A stretch of 64,000 nt of DNA from Anas platyrhynchos (lineage: Eukaryota; Chordata; Aves; Anseriformes; Anatidae): positions 4,373,001 through 4,437,000 of the forward strand of contig NC_092607.1 in assembly GCF_047663525.1 (NCBI RefSeq), in the 5' to 3' direction. The translations under genes were made by a program, and so were the position numbers. Shown piece by piece: positions 11,488 through 22,763 of this stretch. How positions within the stretch are numbered: the first letter of the stretch is position 1; every line of letters begins with the position of its first letter. The notes beneath the pieces were generated by a model that was not told where the DNA came from, ran no database searches, and saw only the letters and a list, made by a program, of their open reading frames with translations.

Positions 11488-12648
11488 GTGAGTGCCAGGT
11501 CCCCTCCTGCTCAGGACATGCTTCTGTATCGGCTTCTCTGTCCCTCTAACTAAGCTCTGCTTGGGGCTGCGTTTCTGTTCAGTGTTCAGGAGGGATGGAG
11601 AGAGGAGGGGGCTCGAGACAGCTGCTACTGAAAAGGAAAAGTCACAGAAAAGTGTCAGCCACAGTGGGCAAAATATCTCCTGCACCATGTCTGTGGGGGG
11701 GGGGAAGGCACATCTCTTGGCTTCCCTCTGTGGGGTACCTGCTGTGTTGTACCACATCACGGGAGGTGTCGGTGGAGACAGCTACCTGTGGGGCTTTACA
11801 TGCTGCCTTCTTCCCTCCCCAGCAGCCAGCTGGACAAGCAACACAAGGCTTGGGTATGTGGGGAGGTGCAAAACCAGGCACAGCCTCAATTTCTCCTTCC
11901 AGTGCAGCACATACCTAAACAGCAGCTCCCAGTCCCAGCTTTTTAGCTCAGATTCCTGCTAATAGTAAAACAATCAGGGCTGAGAAACACACCCTAATAT
12001 TCAAATATGCAGCTCCTGGTACCCTCTAGACTATATTTCACTGTGAATCTCACATGGAGCACCCCATCACGGTTGCTGTGGCAGCAGGTGAAGATGACGG
12101 GACTGGATCTCACCGTGCCATGTACTCGGTGCCTACTCCAGTTGCAGTTATTCCTGCTCAGCCTGAGGCACATTTCAATTCCCTGTCTCACTGCACCCAA
12201 ACAAGCTGTAAGGGTGACTGCACACCTCCAGACTGATATTTCTGTGGTAACCAGTTGGGTTTGTTCCATTCATACCCCATTTAATCTCTTACTCTTTTTA
12301 TTCCAGGCTAAAATACAGCTCCTGCCTTTTATACTGAGTCTGCTTCAGCTCCCTGACATAGAATCAACCCTGCGGGACTTTGAGAAGAGTTACCATCACT
12401 ACCTGACCTTCAGCTCTGCCCGCTGCAGCATCAGCCCCCCGCTGCCCCCCAACCCCTCTGTGCTGTTTGTCATGGTGCTGCTCTTCTGCATCATCTATGC
12501 CACCGTGTTTCTGGAAACCTACGCACGCCGCCTGTGCAGGAAAATCGCGGCCTCCTTCTTCGAGAGCCGGGAGGAAGAGCGAGCACTTTACCTCTACAGC
12601 AAGCTGTCCAGGAAGCATGCGGAGGAGCAAAGCTGTCCAAAAAACTGA
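10443..12648 (+). CDS. OCSTAMP: OCSTAMP, osteoclast stimulatory transmembrane protein
   Basis: Multipass membrane protein needed for fusion of osteoclast precursors and foreign-body giant cells, related to DC-STAMP (family knowledge). Two exons (10443-11487 and 12307-12648) join in phase 0. From the first ATG (10495, context CAGGATGG) they encode 444 residues. Hydrophobic helices lie near residues 21-43, 49-71, 94-120, 209-229, 284-304 and 381-401. Sequons are at N127, N134 and N174. Family landmarks include ESAWYLKNYLTNLRFDN, the MDHVAF segment, and YARRLCRKIAASFF near the end. Across the splice junction the spacing to the SSARC motif equals that of human OCSTAMP, which confirms the join. 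A TTTGCACAG acceptor at 10442 suggests a further small upstream coding exon, so the N-terminus is uncertain. The C-terminal tail is much shorter than the human one and holds a single YxxL motif (YSKL). Confidence 0.94.
11488..12306 (+). other. OCSTAMP: OCSTAMP intron
   Basis: An 819-bp GT-AG intron with nothing recognised apart from a short G run near 11694-11703. It ends in a T-rich tract and TTCCAG. Confidence 0.85.
12307..12648 (+). CDS. OCSTAMP: OCSTAMP terminal coding exon
   Basis: Encodes 113 residues from AKIQLLPFILSLLQLPDIES to the last helix (VLFVMVLLFCIIYATVFLE), then the basic segment ARRLCRKIAASFFESREEE and a short tail ending SCPKN before TGA. Confidence 0.94.
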   Translation, partial: AKIQLLPFILSLLQLPDIESTLRDFEKSYHHYLTFSSARCSISPPLPPNPSVLFVMVLLFCIIYATVFLETYARRLCRKIAASFFESREEERALYLYSKLSRKHAEEQSCPKN

Positions 12649-12776
12649 GGCCTCTTTGGGAAACACGAGGAAACACCTTGTGGCAGTGGCTGGGTGCAGG
12701 CTTCTGCAAAGGGATCACCAAATTCATTTTTTTTTAGAGTCAGAGAAGTGGTTGGAATCCAGGAAAAATATTTGGG

Positions 12777-12782
12777 AAAAAA

Positions 12783-12824
<42 letters not shown>

Positions 12825-12832
12825 AGAGAGAA
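12777..12832 (+). repeat. A-run plus (GA)n microsatellite
   Basis: A poly-A run passes directly into about 20 AG dinucleotides with one interruption. It lies 130 bp after the OCSTAMP stop. Confidence 0.95.
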
Positions 12833-14305
12833 AAGCCAAATGTTAATATTTAATATTAATTTAAGAAAAAATTGGCAAAACTTACTAGTCTTTTTTTTTT
12901 TCTTTTTTTTTTTCTGGAGTCAGCTCTTCCAGGACCAGTGGAAAAAAGACCTGATATAGTTCATATGACTGGGATGACTGGGAAGATGTTGGCAGTATTA
13001 GGCAAGGCTAACTGGGAAATATGTGGGAGTCAGGGTGGGGGAAGAGCTCCTTTACCTCCCCCCGGCCCTGCTGGAGGAAGTGCACACTTCCTTTTTCTCT
13101 GACATTATCCCACAGGCAGCAAGAAGGAAAACCCATTTGAGATGATTAATTTAATTGTTGAGGAGTTTTTCTTTCAGTTTTTGTGCATAGAGATCTGTGT
13201 AGGTGGGATAATTATTAGCCTTTAGAAGATGGTTTATTCACACACACACACTCACAAAAAATGTTTTTTAGCCTGCTGACATGCATTGAAGACCCACACG
13301 ACCACAAGATGGGCATGGACCCACCTCCTGGGCATGGGTGGGGGTGGAAATCAGCGTGTGAGGACTTGCTGAAATCACTTCACCAGGCCTCTCCAAAATA
13401 ACACAGATAAAATAGTTGAAGGACCGCAGAAGAGGATGAGACCAGCCAACAAAAGGTCAGTTCAGGCCGATGTACTGGGGAACTTTACAAGTGTGAGGCT
13501 GAAACCTGACAGCCGAGCCCATGCTCAGTGGGGAACAGAAAGGGGCAGGACGTGGAAGGCTGGACTTGCCTAAAGCAGTAGCTTTATATGTTGGGTTGCT
13601 TCAAATTCTGGAAGGATGATGCTGTATCTAATATGCCAAAATTCATCACTGGAGCCACATCTGAGACATCACTTCTGAAAGAGAGGCAGATCAGAAGCTG
13701 TGTAAGGGCAACAGCCAGAAGGAGAGGAAGCTAAACTGGTGCTGGGTTAAAAACAAAGTAACTTTGCAGCTTCATTTCTTCAAAGCATCTCTATTATTTT
13801 CCTCTTGTCTCCCATTAGGGTTTTCATTAGGGTAATTATTTGACATAATGCACTTCAATGAGATTAAATTACAGAAGTGAAGTGGCAGCTGCAGATACAA
13901 AAAATTCTCTCAGCGTCTGAGATGCTTGAAACAAAGTAGGTCTGGATTATTTTTTAAGCATCTATCTAACAAAACCCTGGTGTATTTATCTCCCCAGGTT
14001 TCTTAATTCCCTGCTGTTATAATGATTAATCTAAGCACCTTTCTGCCTCTGCAGCTGCCAGAGTGCTTTGTCATGAGGTTTCTCTAGCAAACACTCTGTG
14101 ATGTTCTGTTTAGGGAAGGAGAAAGATTTCCACGTGCCCATTGAGTAGCCAAAATTACCTGGAGCCAGGGGTTAAAGATCTGCAAGGAGACCAGGGGAAC
14201 CCTTCATTTGGCAAGCCAGCAGCACGTGGCCTTCCAACGAGCACATCTTTTAAAGCAGTTTTCCTTGAGAAGACTCATCTTTTTGGCAAGAGACATACAG
14301 TATAC

Positions 14306-14346
14306 GTACATACATACATACATGCATACATACAGAGACATACATT
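14306..14346 (+). repeat. (TACA)n microsatellite, imperfect
   Basis: Tandem TACA/CATA tetranucleotides with a few substitutions, about 40 bp. Confidence 0.9.
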
Positions 14347-15256
14347 ACCTTTTAAGAAATCATTATTTTTCAGCCAGTAGCATTTGGAAAACCTCCCTGA
14401 GCAATGTCCAGGTCCAGAGATGGGTCTCCAGGTTCAGGTGGGGGTTTGGAGCAGAGAAGATCCCAGAGCTGGACTCCGAGGACTATGAGCCACTCAGAGT
14501 GTCCCACTGCATCCTTCGCACTGGTGCTGCCTTGCACTGGTGTGAAGGGCTCCTGAAACATCCATTTTCAGCCTGAAAATTCCTCTTCGCTAGGAAAAAC
14601 TGACCCTGGTTCGGCTCAGTTCTCCCTTCTCCTGTGCAGAGCTTCCTTCAGCTTCCCCCTAAATTTTAACCACTAAAGGCTAATTCTGGAAACTTTATGC
14701 TTCCAGACAGTAAAGTTCAGCATCAGAGAAGCCTTGATTAGGGTAATTACATCAGCTTGAAAGGATAATAATCAGCGAGGCACTGCTGCTCTGCCCGTGC
14801 TCCTGGAGTCACAGCCGTCATACACCATCCTGAGGCAGAGATGTGCTGTCTTCTCTGTTCTGCAGGTATGTCTGCAGGGACTAAGGAGATTTTATTTTTG
14901 TTTTGTTCTGTTTTGTTTTATTTTATTTTTTGGTGCACATCACACCATTTTTGCTTGTGTCAGTGATGGGAGCTGTGTATAGCAGAGCCCACCTTGCATG
15001 CAGCACCCACGGGCCAGTTCTCCTGCCCTGTTTTGTGCCTCTGCCACAGGAGGCAGCTGTGGCTTCGCCCATAGGTTTCAGCTTCAGCAGATGAAGAAAC
15101 CAGCAAGGGGAGAATTTGGGCTTGGAAGGAGCATCGGAAGCAATCAATGGTCTTTTCTCATGGCAATGCTGGGGTTTGTTCACTGGAAAGGAGGGCAATA
15201 AATGCGATGTGTTACACCATCAGTGTCGTGAATTGTCATTGCGTTGGTGTCAGAAG

Positions 15257-15292
15257 TGTGGGTTTGTTTTTTTTGTGTGTTTTTTTTTGTGT

Positions 15293-15325
<33 letters not shown>

Positions 15326-15600
15326 CTGATGTAGGAAGAAAAGTCACTTTAATAACTTATGGTTATTTTAGAGAAGAAATCATATTGGTGTTAAATATGT
15401 GTGCGCTGAAGGCTGATGGAATTGAACACCATGGCGAAACAAATGCACCCGAGGCTGCCATTGTTGGGGTCGGTGGCACCACCCGACCACATCATACGGA
15501 GATGACCATTGGAGCTGTATGGAGGAGAAAGGGGATGTTGAAAGCTGTCTCTGCATCACTGTGCCACTTACCCCACTTGCTTTGCTGATGAGAAACTAAA
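15257..15600 (-). mobile_element. Possible retrocopy with A-tail (minus strand)
   Basis: Read on the minus strand, unique sequence ends with ATTAAA (15337-15352 area), then about 20 nt, then an A-run of about 32 nt (T run 15294-15325 on plus). This is the layout of a polyadenylated transcript end. The 7-mer TCAGAAG occurs on both sides (15250-15256 and 15601-15607) and could be a target-site duplication. No parent gene was recognised, and the short reading frames have stops. It could be a chance A-run beside unique DNA. Confidence 0.3.
15294..15325 (+). repeat. Poly-T run (T32)
   Basis: Uninterrupted T run preceded by a T/G-rich stretch from about 15264. It may be the A-tail of the minus-strand retrocopy candidate. 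Confidence 0.95.
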
Positions 15601-15787
15601 TCAGAAGCTGTGACTTCCCTGTGCCTTACCCATTGCCCAGCATCACCCCAGAGTGGTGCCAGCACCATGGGGACATCCCAGGAGCTGGTGGGGGCTGGGT
15701 CCTGTGCTGGCCATGTCCTATAGGGAACCTTCAGGCTCGAATTTAGGAAGCAAATGTTTAGGAAACATTTAGGAAGCTCAGTCAGGG

Positions 15788-15812
15788 TTTTTTTTTTTTT
15801 TTTTTTTTTTTT
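15788..15812 (+). repeat. Poly-T run (T25)
   Basis: Simple homopolymer with no recognised element attached. Confidence 0.95.
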
Positions 15813-16971
15813 GGAGAGGATTAGCTATATTTGAGGCTTGAGCCATGTCTGAGGCTTACTTTACTCCTCATTGAAAATGGATTTGCCACTTCTTTGGGAA
15901 AGGGAATACAGAAAAAAAAAAACACTGCACCCACTCTGCAGCTTCCTCACTGCCCCCGCGGGCTCTGCAGGGCTGGATTTCACCACTTCTGGCAGCTGGG
16001 GAGCTGAGAAGTTGAAAGTTCAGGGCCAGGCACTGGTGGGTGCTGAGGACAGAGGCAGGGCTGTGGGGCTCTGCAGGAGCCAGTGGGCAGCTGGCAATGG
16101 GGCCAAATCCCCTTTTTAACACCCCTGTTGCTCATTAATGCCAACACCAGCCCAGATCTTTGCTGATGCCAGATGTGGGCATGTTCGCCTGTTTTCTCCT
16201 TTACACTTGTAGGGGTTTGCGGTTTCTTACCAAACTAATTAAAGGCGTTAATTACATGAAAGAAAGGCCCACGGATTGCTCTTTCCTCCACTAGTGTGGT
16301 CAGCCCAGGGGATGGAAAGATCCTCAGGCATGGGACAGGATCTGCCCTGAAGCCCCTGTTATCCTTGGGGTTTTGTCATGTATTTTTGTGGGTTTTCACC
16401 TTAAACAAGTGCAAGTGTAGATAACATATACGCTAAGTTCCTGCTTCTGGCTGGCTGGCTGGGGAAATGAATGGCCTTACTATATAGCAGCAAATGTGAA
16501 CTGTCCAGCTAAGGTAATGCTCTGGGAAAGATTTCATTCAGAGCCACAAGCCTACATCCACCAGAGCAGCAAACCAACCAACCAACCACCTCTCTCCAGA
16601 AATATGTCCTGAGTTTTGATCAAAGTCCATTTGTAGTGTGTTTATCCTATTTATAGCCATAACTGCAATGAAGAAGCAATGGTTACGTACACCAGCTTTT
16701 AGAGAAGGCAATATAAATAAACACAAAAGCTAATAAAAGCTATTTCACAGCATGGTCTGTACTCTGCCCAGCTCGCCATGCCACACTGTGATGGGAGGAC
16801 AGAACTGCTCCCAGTGCCACCAGTACCACTCATCCCAGTAACGCTGCTGGTGTTGAGGATATTCCTCCAAACCCTACGGACAGCTGGGGATGGGGAGAGC
16901 CCCTTTCAGACAGGGTTTTTGTGCCGTTCCTGCAAGGAACAGCCTGCTCTGGGGCCTTGGCTGGGCTGCAA

Positions 16972-16976
16972 GGTGC
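16972..16976 (+). repeat. 5-bp target-site duplication, left copy
   Basis: GGTGC directly before the LTR TG start. It is identical to the five bases right after the LTR CA end. Confidence 0.85.
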
Positions 16977-17676
16977 TGTATTGGGTCTGGCTGGAATGTT
17001 AACTTTCCCAGCAGCAGCCCATACAGTGCTGTACTCTGTACTTGTAGCTGGAACAGCAGTGTTATCACATCAGTGTTGTGTCTGCTGCTGAGCAGCAGTG
17101 GCACAGTATTAGGCCTTTCTCTAACCCTCCTAGGGGGTGGGCAAAAGGTGAGGAGAGAAACATCACCAGGGCAGCTGGCCTAAACCAATCAAAGGGATAT
17201 TCCATACCATGTGATGTCACACTCAGCAATAAAAGGTGGAAACAGGAAGAAGAGGGGAGGGGTGGGCACTCGTTGAGAAGACGTCGGTCCTCCTCTCGAA
17301 CACCGGCTGCATGCGTTGAGGCCTTGCTTCAAGGACGTGGTCAATCATCGCTCATTTGTGGGAAGTAGAGAGTAATTTCTTTCCTCTGCACTTCCATATA
17401 GCCTTCATTTATTTTGTTTGTTTGTTTTCCTCCCTTCCTTTTATTTTCCTTTTTTTCCCCTCCCTTTCCCCTTTCCCTTTTTATTTTCCCCTTAGTTAAA
17501 TTGTTAGTTCATGGTAGTCTTTATTTAATTATTATAATTATTTCCCTTTAATTAAATTATCCTTATCTCAACCCGTGAGTTGTTCTTTGCTTTACTTCTC
17601 CCCCTCCTCATCTAAAGGAGGGGGAGTGAGAGAGCGGTTGTGGGGTTTAGCTGCCCAGTACGGTAAAACCACCACA
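16977..17676 (+). mobile_element. Solo LTR of an avian ERV-L-type endogenous retrovirus
   Basis: A 700-bp element starting TGTATTGGGTCTGGCTGGAA and ending in CACCACA, bounded by exact 5-bp duplications GGTGC at 16972-16976 and 17677-17681. The TG...CA ends and 5-bp duplication are typical of ERV-L LTRs. Internal blocks known from avian ERV-L LTRs are present: GGGATATTCCATACCATG near 17192, a TATA-like AATAAAAGG at 17228-17236, an ATTAAA poly(A)-type signal at 17551-17556, and ATCTCAACCCGTGAGTT after it. No internal retroviral genes are present, so this is a solo LTR left by recombination. A T/C-rich stretch at about 17415-17500 looks expanded. Confidence 0.88.
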
Positions 17677-17681
17677 GGTGC
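17677..17681 (+). repeat. 5-bp target-site duplication, right copy
   Basis: GGTGC directly after the LTR end, matching 16972-16976. Confidence 0.85.
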
Positions 17682-20600
17682 TGCTGCCAAAACAAGAGGG
17701 ATGGAAAAGAGACGAGGTGTTATCTTTAGAGGTAAGAGGTGATAAACAAACCGCTATCTAAGTGCAAAGGTTGCCAGAGGCTGATTTGAAGCAGAAGAGA
17801 TGTCAGCACTGTGCTGTCCTGAACCAATGCCCAGTACTGTTAAAAAGTGACTGTTTCCTGCCTTGGGGCTGAAAGCTTAAATTCATAACCCCCTCCAGAA
17901 CTGCAGGTGCTCCCTGCTGCTTCCCTACAGCATGTGCTAGCCTGGCAGGGGGCATGGACGTGGACTAACCTGCCTCAGCAGAGACACCCAGTGCCATCTG
18001 GATGCCCTGGGGTGCCTGGCATCTGTGCAGGGTGGCAGATGTGGTGCATGACCGTCTGCACCCATAGCTGAACACCAGGCAGAGCATCCCATCACCCCTA
18101 AAAAGATACCAGGTAATTATCCGGGAGTATCTGCCAGATGTGAAGCAAATTGAGGGCTTTTAGAACCTTGTTCTTTTGAGCAAATTATTTTAGAGGCTAA
18201 TTGTTTTTTCCAAGGAGGAACCAAACTGTGTTGAAGCGAGTTGGAGATGTGAGACAGCTGCAGAGAGACCAGGAGTGATTTGCAATGCACAGGAAACATT
18301 TTCCTCATCATGGTTCTCTTGAATGCAGATTGGTTCACAGTTTCAGTCTGAACTCGATGCTTCATATTTTGCAACTGCACATTGCCACATCAGTGGTTCG
18401 TAACAAGCCCTCAGTCCACAAGAACCAAAGGAGAAGCAGCAGCAGCAGTGCTGGTTTTCCCAGGTGGCTGACTGCCACTGTGTTTGGACAGAAGCCCATC
18501 ATCCAGGCATCTTCCAAAGCCCCTGGATTTCCCAAACTCCACACATCACCAATTTCCAAAGATGCTGGGAGGTTTGACAACCAGCTCTCTTCTCAGGCAC
18601 TCAGAGCTGATTCCAGCAGCTCCTCTTGTACCACAACCCCCCAGTTCAGAGGGAACACGAAGTGCTGTGGCTCATGGACTAAATGGGGGTGAAATTAAGT
18701 CAGGGGCAATCCTCTGTGCTTGGGCAGCCCAGTACCTCGCAGTGCTTCCAGGGAAGTGCTTTTGGGTTTCTTTGCAGATGAGCAACAGAGGAAATGAAAT
18801 CACTGGCAGAAATGTTTTCAACTAACTGTTTCTTATTTATACGCTGTCCCAGCCTGCCATTCCTCACCCCACTTGAAATAGCTGGTGAAATGCACTGTTA
18901 TGTCTGAGAAGGGAGAGAAATCAATTCTGCAAATTCCTTTTCCGCAGAGATTATGAATAAAAAGTCACCTAAACCAGCAAAAAGTCACACTTGAAATGTG
19001 GTGAGAGATCCTGGGGCAGAGAAGGGCTTTAAGCAGTAAGCAGCGGGCAGGAAGGGTCTGCGCTGCCCCCTCCTTCCCCTGTGTGCCCACCACGGCCCAG
19101 CCAGAAATTGTCTTGGACAGGGGGAGATCCAGGGCTTTGATGGTAATTTGTCCTTTGAAGCAGGCTGAGAAACTGAAATGACCAAGTTCAAAGGCTGAAT
19201 GCTTCCTCTTGCTTCAGTCAGAAATCTGTCACGAGTGTTTGGACAATAAAGCACCAGGAAAAAAGGTTGTGTGGGTTAGGGGAAGGGCCAGGCTGGGCTG
19301 GGCTGGCTGCAGGCTGTGTGCTGCTGCTGAACACCACATCCTCTGCCCTACACTGCAGACAAAGGGGAAGGAAGGGAGAGAAGGGTCCAGGGGCTTCAGC
19401 AAAGGGCTGGGTTGCAGGTTGGGTTTCATTTTCAGTGCTGCTGCTGCTCAGCTGAGAAGTCTGACTTGTTTGAAAGGACTCAAATCCCAAAGAAAAGCAG
19501 AGAGAGTCAAAGATGTGGCTACCACGCAAGTCCCCATCCCCTCAGAGGTGAATTTAAGTTTTGCAGAGAAATGCAGAGTAGACTACAGATGCTGGGAGGA
19601 TTCTTTCAGTGTCTCTTTCCAAAACACTACAGAAGCTTTCATCACGGTGAAATTACACTTGGAAGAGGAGCACCCTGTTCAGCACCCTTCCCCTCCCCTC
19701 CGTGTGCAATAGCTATCATTTTCAGGAACAGGAAAATCACCATAACAGCTCAGAGCCCAACAGCAGCTTCAGGAAAAGCCGGCACCAGAGACTTTGTATG
19801 AGGCTGTCACATCTGTGCTAGAGCTGGTCCTGAGCACCGAGGTGTGCAAACCCCCGACTGTGTGAGCACACACACATGCCCTCACTCCTCCTCCTTCCCA
19901 AAAACACATGCAATAGGATTAAATCTCACCTTTCCTCGTTTACCTCCTGACACATGCTGCTCCACAGGTAGGAGGATTTATTCACACTGGAGAAGGGTCA
20001 GGGCAGATGGGAGCAACAGTGGGACTAAAGGGGGCAATTTGAGCAAGGGATAATGTATTGTGGCTCTGCAAATAACCCGGGGTAAAGCAACCAGGATGCT
20101 GTAACCAGAATAACCAAGCTGCGCTCCTGCCAGAGAACAGTGCTGCTGCTGGTAATTTTGATTAGGATTTATAATTGTGGTGGTGCCTTGTGCCTGACAG
20201 CCTTGCCAAGTGGTGGGTGCTGGGTGCCGTCGGCCGGGCTCCAGTGGGTCAGTAGCACCCAGGGGTGCTGGAGCTGCCTCCCAGTGAGGCATCGCAGCAT
20301 TACACACTGCTGGCTGCAGAAAATATCATGAAACAGCTGTAATTGCAGTGCATCTGTTAACAAAGAAGCGGGGAAAAGTAGAAGCAAATGCATCCTGAGA
20401 AGATCTCTGAGGGCAGGGACCTGCTGCTGCCTCCCCAGCCTGGGGCTGATGCGCAGAGGTGAGGTCCTGGAGCAGGACCCCTAAGGAAGAAATGGAAAGG
20501 GAAGGAGAGAGAATTTGTCCTTCCTAGATGAGACGAACTTGAATGAAATGTCGGTGTGTGTGTGAGAAAGAGAAAAAAAAACTACAGGGATAGCACTCCG

Positions 20601-21400
20601 TGGAGCCAACTGGAGGCATAAGGTTTCCTAGAGGAAAGGGGAAAGTACTGCTTGTCCCAGCAAGGCAGAGCTTGGGGACAGACTGCTGCTGGCAGGGAGA
20701 GGAATGTGGGGCCAAGCCATTGTGTGGCATTTTATCCACACCAGGACTGCAGCACACAGACAGAGATGTGCCCGTGAAGTCCCAGACCTGAATCACCCAG
20801 CATCAGAAAGATCCCTCACATTTTGGTGATGTGCTTCGGTGTCTGAATTAACGGGGTCGCTGTGCTGCTACCCCAAATGCAATCTAATTGAAAAGCGAGC
20901 GTTTCCCCTTGCCCTTCCCTGCGCTCCACAGGTTAGGGTACTGTTAGCACTTTATCTTTCTAATCACAGTTGGTCTTTCAGTGTGAAAATGTATTCCTGA
21001 GGGACTGTGGAGATGTCAGAAGCAAGCAGGGAGCTGACAGCAAGTAGTGGCTGCTGCTGTGTTAGCTGCCTGTCGGGGAAATGCTGCATCCACCCGGCTG
21101 ACCAGCTAGAAAGCAGATATCCCAGTCCGACTGCCAGGAAGAGCCCGGATCCCCCAGCCCAGGGGTGGGTAAGCCTTTCCTGAAGTGAAATCGATGTGCT
21201 TCTTTGGGATGGGGTGGCTGCAGGAGAAATAATTCGAGGAGGTTGCTACCTGGGTTGAATGACCCCCAGGGAAGGGGGAAGGCATCCTCTGCCCCAGCCC
21301 AAGGGAAACAGGCAAGGCATCGCCCTGGTCCCATCCTCCTGAGGATGAGGGAGGAAGGAAGGACTCCTCATCCTCCCCTCTCCTTCCTCAGAGGTGGCAG
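17682..21400. other. Intergenic region upstream of the TRH receptor gene
   Basis: No conserved reading frame or repeat family was recognised. The frames of 100-170 codons (for example near 18285-18692 and 19209-19712) show no domain, no splice support and no resemblance to known proteins. Confidence 0.6.
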
Positions 21401-21977
21401 TGCCTGCGGCTGGGCTCCGAGTCCAGGCACCCACACTCCTGGGTCCTGCAGCCTCCTGCCAGGAGGTGCCGGGCCTCTGCTCCAGGGGTCTCCAGCCTGC
21501 CACCGCCCCCCCCCCCCATCCCCACCTGGGCTCCTTCCTCCTCCTCCTCCTCCTCCTCCTTCTCGGCTCAGCGGTGAGCTAGGACCCGGCAGGATCAGGT
21601 GCACGGTGGGGGCTCTGGGGGGTCCTGGGGCACCCCGGGAGCAGGGGGGGGGATCCCGGGGGCTCGGGGGGATCCCGGGGGTTGGGGGTTCCCGGGGGTT
21701 GGGAGGTCCCGGGTGTTGGGGTGTCTCGGGAGCTGGGGGGTTCCCGGGGGCTGGGGGCTTCCTGGCTGCTCCCCAGCAGAGACTCGGGGAGGGGGGTGTG
21801 GGTGAGCGGGAGACAGCAAGATTTGGGGTGAGGTCTGGAGAAAAAGGGGAGGGAAGAAGAGGTGGGCGGGGAGGAGGGGAGGAGGACAGGGGGGCCGGGG
21901 GGCGCTCAGCATCCCCTACTCGCGGCAGGGCTGCGCCGGGGAAGGCGCTCGGGGCGCGCAGGAGCCGCGCAGCGCCC
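21401..21977 (+). promoter_or_regulatory. TRHR3: GC-rich 5' flank / 5' UTR of the TRH receptor gene
   Basis: Strongly GC-rich sequence with many CpGs leads into the start codon, as expected of a CpG-island promoter. It contains a C run and a (TCC)n run near 21506-21560, and the G-rich minisatellite at 21596-21770. The transcription start cannot be placed by eye. Confidence 0.5.
21596..21770 (+). repeat. G-rich promoter-proximal minisatellite (G-quadruplex potential)
   Basis: Imperfect tandem units of about 18-26 bp containing TCCCGGGGG and GGGG blocks, with well over ten G runs of four or more on the plus strand. It lies about 200-380 bp upstream of the receptor start codon. Confidence 0.8.
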
Positions 21978-22763
21978 ATGGAGAACGGCTCGGCCAGCCC
22001 GGGAGCCAGCCCGGCCGGCAGCGGCAACCAAACCCTGGGCAGGATGCCCCGGCAGCCCCTGGAGCTGCAGGTGGTCACCATCCTGCTGGTGCTGCTCATC
22101 TGCGGCGTGGGCATCGCCGGCAACGTGATGGTGGTGCTGGTGGTGCTGCGCACCAAGCACATGGTGACCCCCACCAACTGCTACCTGGTGAGCCTGGCGG
22201 TGGCCGACCTCATCGTGCTGCTGGCGGCCGGGCTGCCCAACATCTCGGACGTGGTGGCTTCCTGGGTGTACGGCTACGCCGGCTGCCTCTGCATCACCTA
22301 CCTGCAGTACCTGGGCATCAACATCTCCGCCTGGTCCATCACTGCCTTCACGGTGGAGCGCTACATTGCCATCTGCCACGCCATCAAAGCGCAGCTCCTC
22401 TGCACCGTGAGCCGCGCCAAGCGCATTGTGTCCTCGCTCTGGCTCTTCACCTCCCTCTATTGCCTCATGTGGTTCTTCCTGGTGGACACCACCCAGGTCA
22501 CCTTCTTGGATGGGGCGCAGGTCACCTGTGGCTACCGGGTCTCCAGAAGCCTTTACATGCCCATTTACTTCTTGGATTTCGCTGTCTTCTACGTCATCCC
22601 CTTGGGACTGGCGACTGTCCTCTATGGCCTCATCGCCCGCATCCTCTTCATGAGCCCCCTGCCCGCCACCCCGCAGCACCCCTGCCTGGGCTCCACGCAC
22701 CAGGGAGGCTCCCTCAAGCTCTCCTGCCGGGGCAACAGGGGGGCCCTGAGCTCCCGCAGGCAG
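21978..22763 (+). CDS. TRHR3: TRHR3 coding exon 1 (TM1-TM5)
   Basis: ATG at 21978 (context GCCCATGG) starts MENGSASPG, which resembles the MEN start of TRHR1. The frame is open further upstream (from about 21204), but that part is GC-rich low complexity. The exon ends SSRRQ before GTAGGG, in the third cytoplasmic loop. Confidence 0.95.

Larger units (their letters stand above)
12649..16971. other. Intergenic OCSTAMP-LTR region
   Basis: Probably begins with the OCSTAMP 3' UTR, though no clear AATAAA was seen close by; an ATTAAA near 13861 is one candidate. It contains an A run and (GA)n at 12777-12832, a TACA-type microsatellite at 14306-14346, T runs at 15294-15325 and 15788-15812, and a possible retrocopy at 15257-15600. 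No protein-coding gene was recognised. Confidence 0.6.

Noticed and set aside
21204-21977. In-frame extension of the TRH receptor upstream of ATG 21978
   Set aside because: The extension is Gly/Pro/Arg-rich low complexity from the GC-rich promoter; the family start MEN... fits 21978 and has a good initiation context.
21368-22700. Antisense frames of 264-269 codons opposite TRHR3 exon 1
   Set aside because: Shadows of GC-rich coding and promoter sequence with no domain and no splice or start evidence.
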